64,000 nt of DNA from Bacteroidaceae bacterium. Lineage in GTDB: Bacteria > Bacteroidota > Bacteroidia > Bacteroidales > Bacteroidaceae. Under the pieces are notes generated by a model. It saw only the letters and a program-made list of their open reading frames with translations. It was not told the DNA's origin and ran no database searches. Positions 60,640-64,000 of this stretch are shown here, one piece after another; positions within the stretch are counted from its first letter, which is position 1, and each line of letters opens with the position of its first letter. A program made the position numbers and the translations under genes. The stretch is taken from contig JAFXXQ010000040.1 in the NCBI GenBank assembly GCA_017542145.1, positions 1-64,000 of the forward strand, written 5' to 3'.

Positions 60640-60695
60640 TGTATTCTTAATCAGGTATTATTGTTCGATTCTTAACCTTTAATCTATACCGGCTG

Positions 60696-60727
60696 CGAAG
60701 ATACGAAAAATCTCCAGATAGAACAAA
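60696..60727 (-). promoter_or_regulatory. Promoter of the beta-glucuronidase gene
   Basis: On the minus strand TTTG (60724-60727), 20 nt, TATCTTCG (60696-60703), about 57 nt before the ATG. Confidence 0.65.
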
Positions 60728-60765
60728 ACAAAACCTCCAAAATGTTTCCGTTCCAGCCTCTCAAC

Positions 60766-60880
60766 AGTTGCCTGCTCTGGCAAATTATTCCCTTACGTTA
60801 AAAAATTATTCGCCTGCTCTGAGAATTTATTCGCCTGCGTTTTTTTTCATCTGCCAATTCATCTTTTCGCACACGCCCTC
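60766..60880. repeat. 21-bp repeat array, second locus, inverted
   Basis: Read on the minus strand, the stretch holds units beginning CAGGCGAATAAATTCTCAGA, CAGGCGAATAATTTTTTAAC and TAAGGGAATAATTTGCCAGA, each 21 bp, then CAGGCAAC. It is the same family as 4834-4917. TTCATCTTTTCGCACAC follows at 60859-60874 and has a near copy at the first locus (complement of 4780-4797). The remaining 60640-60945 gap holds only the two divergent promoters. Confidence 0.7.
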
Positions 60881-60897
60881 GGATAATCTCAAATAAA

Positions 60898-60929
60898 TTT
60901 GCATTATCTGTCGGCTTATACTACCTTTG
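60898..60929 (+). promoter_or_regulatory. Promoter of the SPOUT methyltransferase gene
   Basis: TTTG at 60898-60901 and TACCTTTG at 60922-60929, spacer 20 nt, 16 nt before the ATG. Confidence 0.8.
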
Positions 60930-60945
60930 CAGCCTATTTAAGAAA

Positions 60946-61746
60946 ATGAACATTATTGAACTGACATCGCTTGAGGAGCCGGGCGTAGAGGTTTATGCAG
61001 GACTTGCAAACCCGCGGAAAGGCACGGAGGCTGAGGGGCTTTTTATTGTGGAGAGCCCGAAGGTGATACGCGTGGCGCTGGATGCGGGATGCGAGCCCGT
61101 GTCGTTGCTGATGGAACAGCGGCACGTGACAGGCGACGCGTCTGACATCGTGGCTCGTTGCGGCAATATCCCCGTCTATACGGGGGAGCGCGACCTGCTG
61201 GCACGACTGACAGGCTACACGCTGACGCGTGGGGTGCTCTGCGCCATGCGCCGCCTCGCTCCGAGGACGGCAGAAGGGGTGTTGCAAGGGGCGCGACGCG
61301 TATGCGTCATCGACGGAGTGTGCGACTCAACAAACATCGGCGCCATCTTCCGTAGTGCTGCGGCGCTGGGTATTGACGGATTGCTGGTGACAGCTGACAG
61401 CTGCGACCCGCTGAACCGGCGTGCCGTACGCGTCAGCATGGGAGCGGTATTCCTGGTGCCTTGGACGATAGTTCCTGCGGACGGGCTCTTTGAACTCCTT
61501 CACGACAATGGCTTCAAGGCTGTAGCGATGGCGCTGACAGACAACTCGGTAGCCATCGACGACGAGATGTTGGGAGACGAAGAGCGCTTAGCCATCATCA
61601 TGGGTACGGAAGGCGACGGCCTGCCGCACGACGTCATCCACCGGGCAGATTATGTGGCTCGCATCCCTATGGCGCACGGCGTCGATTCCCTCAATGTAGC
61701 AGCAGCCTCAGCAGTAGCCTTTTGGGAGCTACGTAAAAAAGAATGA
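60946..61746 (+). CDS. TrmH/SpoU family RNA methyltransferase
   Basis: A 266-residue SPOUT methyltransferase that uses S-adenosylmethionine to methylate ribose 2'-OH in tRNA or rRNA. The N-terminal substrate-binding domain (about 1-105) carries GLFIVESPKVIRVAL. The C-terminal knot shows motif 1 NIGAIFRSAAALGIDGLL near 126-143, motif 2 IIMGTEGDGLP near 217-227 and motif 3 IPMAHGVDSLNVAAASAVAFWEL near 240-262. The exact RNA target cannot be inferred. It stands alone after a strong promoter. Confidence 0.9.
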   Translation: MNIIELTSLEEPGVEVYAGLANPRKGTEAEGLFIVESPKVIRVALDAGCEPVSLLMEQRHVTGDASDIVARCGNIPVYTGERDLLARLTGYTLTRGVLCAMRRLAPRTAEGVLQGARRVCVIDGVCDSTNIGAIFRSAAALGIDGLLVTADSCDPLNRRAVRVSMGAVFLVPWTIVPADGLFELLHDNGFKAVAMALTDNSVAIDDEMLGDEERLAIIMGTEGDGLPHDVIHRADYVARIPMAHGVDSLNVAAASAVAFWELRKKE

Positions 61747-61848
61747 TTAGGAATTAGAAATCAGGAACCGGCTGTTTGCAACTGCAATCCTCCTTATCCT
61801 TTTTAAATTAATTTCTTCATTCCTCATTCTTATTCCATATTTTTTCAT

Positions 61849-61856
61849 TATCTTCG
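61849..61856 (+). promoter_or_regulatory. Promoter -7 box for the sensor gene
   Basis: TATCTTCG ends 7 nt before the ATG, so the message would be almost leaderless. The upstream box is not matched. TTCATTCCTCATTCTT words precede it. Confidence 0.45.
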
Positions 61857-61863
61857 CGGCGTA

Positions 61864-64000
61864 ATGAGGAAACTGCTCTATTTGCTGCTGTGGGCGGCTG
61901 TGCTGACGGGATGTCACCCGACGAGTCAGACGGACGTGCTGAACCGTGCTATAGATGCCATGCGCGTCTATCAGCGTACGGCGGACAACCGTGCTTTCTA
62001 TGAGCAATGGCTTCGCGCCCGTCATGCCATAGACCGCATCCAGGAGGAGGAGGCTTCGCTCACCCCTGCCGAACGGGAGCAATTCCTTTGGGCAAGGGAT
62101 GAATTCTACCTTATCTCTGTCACCTATCACCACACGATGGGGCACTACGACCAAGTGCAGGCAGACATGGATGCCATCGATGAAACGGAGCTTGCGGCTC
62201 GCGACTCGGCTCAATGGCGTCACTACCACTTCATGCGCAGCCTTGCCGTCCATGTGGGCGACGAAGAACTTGCGCGGCAGGCGTGGGAACTTTCGCATTA
62301 TGGCGACTCAGCCTATTGGGTAACGGAATCCCGCATCCATCGTGCGGCAGCACTCAATAAAGCGGGGCTTTGCCTGGCGTCGCTCGACACGCTGCAACTC
62401 GCCTACGACTGTATTGCGGAGGACAACGTGCCGGAATGTCTGTGCCGTATCTCGGAGCAGGTGAGTGTAGCCTACGCCGGATTGGGCAAGAAAGATTCGT
62501 CAGATATCTACCGCAACATCTATCTAGACATGCTGGAGGTCATCCGCGAGAATAAAGAGCTTGAGTACCGCACGGCAGAAGCAGAGCGGCGCACGGCAGA
62601 GGTGCGAAGACTATCGGGGGCATTTCTGATATTCCTTGTGGCGTTTATCATCGGCTTTGCCGTACTGGCTGTTCTGGCACAGACGCGCCATCGGCAGTTT
62701 ACCAGACGTATGGGGGAACGGCACGACGAGCGCATGGAGCAATTCTACGATGAACTGACACTTCATCGCGGAAGACTAGCTGAGAACAAGCGAGCATACG
62801 TCCGGCGCAAGGCATCGCTGGCAATTGTCACCAGCATCATCCCCTATATCGACCGCATGCGCCATGCGCTAAATCGGACAAGCCAAAATGACAGCAAACG
62901 GGCAAGCCAAGTTGATCTCTCCTACGTCAGCGAGTTAGCAGAGCGAATTGAGAAACTGAACGACATTCTGGCGGGATGGATTCAAACCCGTCAAGGTATC
63001 GTGGGGCTGCATATTGAGACCTTTGCCGTTAGCGGGCTTTTTGACATCCTCAGCCGCCGGCGTAGTGCTTTCGAAAGGCAAGGGCTGCAGCTCGACGTAG
63101 CTGACACCGATGCCTGGGTGAAAGCCGACAGAGCGCTTACGCTCTTCATGTTGAACACGTTGACAGACAACGCCCGCAAGTTCACGCCTGAGGGAGGACA
63201 CATCAGCCTCAGTACCGACGTAAAGGATGACTATGTGGAACTGAGCGTCTCTGACACAGGTGTGGGCCTTTCGGAAGAAGACATCAAGGAAATCCTTGGG
63301 CACAAGGTTGTGGACGTATCACGCATCGGAGGTGAAGGAGCTGAGCACGGCAGCGGCTTCGGACTGATGAACTGCAAGGGTATCATCGATAAATACCAGA
63401 AGACCGACAGTTTCTTCTCTGTCTGTCAACTGGGCATCGACAGCACGCCGGGACAAGGCAGCCGCTTCTGGTTCCGCCTGCCCAAAGCCGTGCGGAGGGC
63501 TATGGCGATAGTAATGGCCATAGCGACGACCCACATTAACGCCAATGCTGACGAACAAATGCTGAACAGGGCAGCGGCATTAGCCGACAGCGTCTATTAT
63601 GCCAATCTGGAAGGCCGTTACGAGGATGCCATCTGCTTTGGTGATTCAGCCCTTAGTTACCTCAACGCCGATCTGCGTCAACGCTCTGAAAGCGAACTCG
63701 ACACCCTTACTCTTACAGGCCAACGCGGCGGGCTTATAGAAAAACAATGGTGGATGAGCGACTTTGAGACAGACTATTACACCATCCTCGATGTCCGCAA
63801 CGAACTCGCCATTGCCTACCTTGCCCTCCACCAACTGGACAACTACAGATTCAACAATCGCTCATACACCGAACTTTACAAGCTGACCAGCGAAGACACT
63901 ACGCTGGCCGATTATATAGCCCAGATGCAACAGACACGGCGTGACATCGTGACTATGCTGGTGGTGGGACTGATGGTGCTTCTGGCGTTCATCATCTTCT
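61864..64000 (+). CDS. DUF5112/DUF5113-type sensor kinase, 3' end beyond window
   Basis: An open frame of 712 codons still running at the window end. It starts with a lipoprotein-type signal (LLWAAVLTGC, C17), then a helical TPR-like sensor region, a membrane segment near 253-275 (FLIFLVAFIIGFAVLAVLA), and a histidine-kinase ATPase core: N box LNTLTDNARKFTPEGG near 435-450, DTGVGLSEED and GSGFGLMNCKG. The usual H-box has no His followed by Glu/Asp: the region reads RRKASLAIVTSIIPYIDRMR. After the ATPase a second hydrophobic segment and a second TPR-like region follow (DEQMLNRAAALADSVYYANL), then another membrane helix. This matches Bacteroidetes DUF5112-HATPase-DUF5113 sensors. No partner regulator is seen within the window. 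Confidence 0.75.
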   Translation, partial: MRKLLYLLLWAAVLTGCHPTSQTDVLNRAIDAMRVYQRTADNRAFYEQWLRARHAIDRIQEEEASLTPAEREQFLWARDEFYLISVTYHHTMGHYDQVQADMDAIDETELAARDSAQWRHYHFMRSLAVHVGDEELARQAWELSHYGDSAYWVTESRIHRAAALNKAGLCLASLDTLQLAYDCIAEDNVPECLCRISEQVSVAYAGLGKKDSSDIYRNIYLDMLEVIRENKELEYRTAEAERRTAEVRRLSGAFLIFLVAFIIGFAVLAVLAQTRHRQFTRRMGERHDERMEQFYDELTLHRGRLAENKRAYVRRKASLAIVTSIIPYIDRMRHALNRTSQNDSKRASQVDLSYVSELAERIEKLNDILAGWIQTRQGIVGLHIETFAVSGLFDILSRRRSAFERQGLQLDVADTDAWVKADRALTLFMLNTLTDNARKFTPEGGHISLSTDVKDDYVELSVSDTGVGLSEEDIKEILGHKVVDVSRIGGEGAEHGSGFGLMNCKGIIDKYQKTDSFFSVCQLGIDSTPGQGSRFWFRLPKAVRRAMAIVMAIATTHINANADEQMLNRAAALADSVYYANLEGRYEDAICFGDSALSYLNADLRQRSESELDTLTLTGQRGGLIEKQWWMSDFETDYYTILDVRNELAIAYLALHQLDNYRFNNRSYTELYKLTSEDTTLADYIAQMQQTRRDIVTMLVVGLMVLLAFIIF

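Overview
The window looks like a chromosome segment of a Bacteroidales bacterium, most likely Prevotellaceae or a close relative. Three things point there. First, many genes are preceded by the Bacteroidetes promoter (a TTTG-like box, about 20 nt, then TAnnTTTG) and genes lack Shine-Dalgarno sequences. Second, several families are typical of that phylum: the diverged RNA polymerase omega next to BamD and a DUF4293 protein, an HU-like protein with a C-terminal extension, a DUF5112/DUF5113-type sensor, and a ResB-CcsA fusion. Third, intergenic gaps are full of short Bacteroidetes-style micro-repeats. I saw no rRNA, CRISPR array, insertion sequence or prophage.

Layout. 1-0.8 kb is non-coding with structured repeats. 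0.8-4.7 kb (minus) is a serine operon: serC, serA, a DUF1015 protein and a YigZ/IMPACT protein. 5.0-23.6 kb (plus) is an amino-acid supercluster: a leader peptide with a hairpin, cimA, ilvE, ilvD, ilvB, ilvN, ilvC, a ModF-like tandem ABC ATPase, lysC, lysA, leuA, leuC, leuD, leuB and a CstA-type transporter. The first synthase is a Leptospira-type citramalate synthase, so pyruvate can give 2-oxobutyrate through the shared LeuCDB enzymes. Isoleucine can then be made without threonine deaminase, and no ilvA is present here. 23.7-26.5 kb (minus) holds tRNA-Cys, a UvrA-like ATPase and a small membrane protein. 26.6-35.7 kb (plus) holds tilS, tRNA-Gly, an AddA/AddB-like helicase-nuclease pair and a flavoprotein. 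35.9-37.5 kb (minus) is a sodium/solute symporter.

37.6-40.7 kb is the accessory part. It holds two near-identical palindromes with compensatory changes, placed symmetrically inside an imperfect inverted repeat; an HU-like gene whose leader carries a 22-bp-periodic palindromic array; a seven-copy 10-bp tandem repeat; a four-helix-bundle pseudogene with an internal amber codon; a decayed reading frame ending in a terminator; and an AT-rich gene that reads as a GIY-YIG (T5orf172-like) nuclease domain fused to a RAMA-like domain. That gene is the best candidate for an undescribed restriction/defence factor.

40.8-45.8 kb (plus) is uvrB, a D-2-hydroxyacid dehydrogenase, bamD, rpoZ and a DUF4293 gene. 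45.9-54.8 kb (minus) holds a membrane protein, glycogen branching enzyme, a YhcH-type protein, a secreted MORN-repeat protein, an M16-like protein without its zinc motif, and a class A penicillin-binding protein. 55.0-58.2 kb (plus) holds an outer-membrane barrel, the ResB-CcsA fusion and a DNA glycosylase. 58.2-60.6 kb (minus) is an HD phosphohydrolase and a beta-glucuronidase. 60.9-64 kb (plus) is a SPOUT methyltransferase and a sensor kinase cut by the window end.
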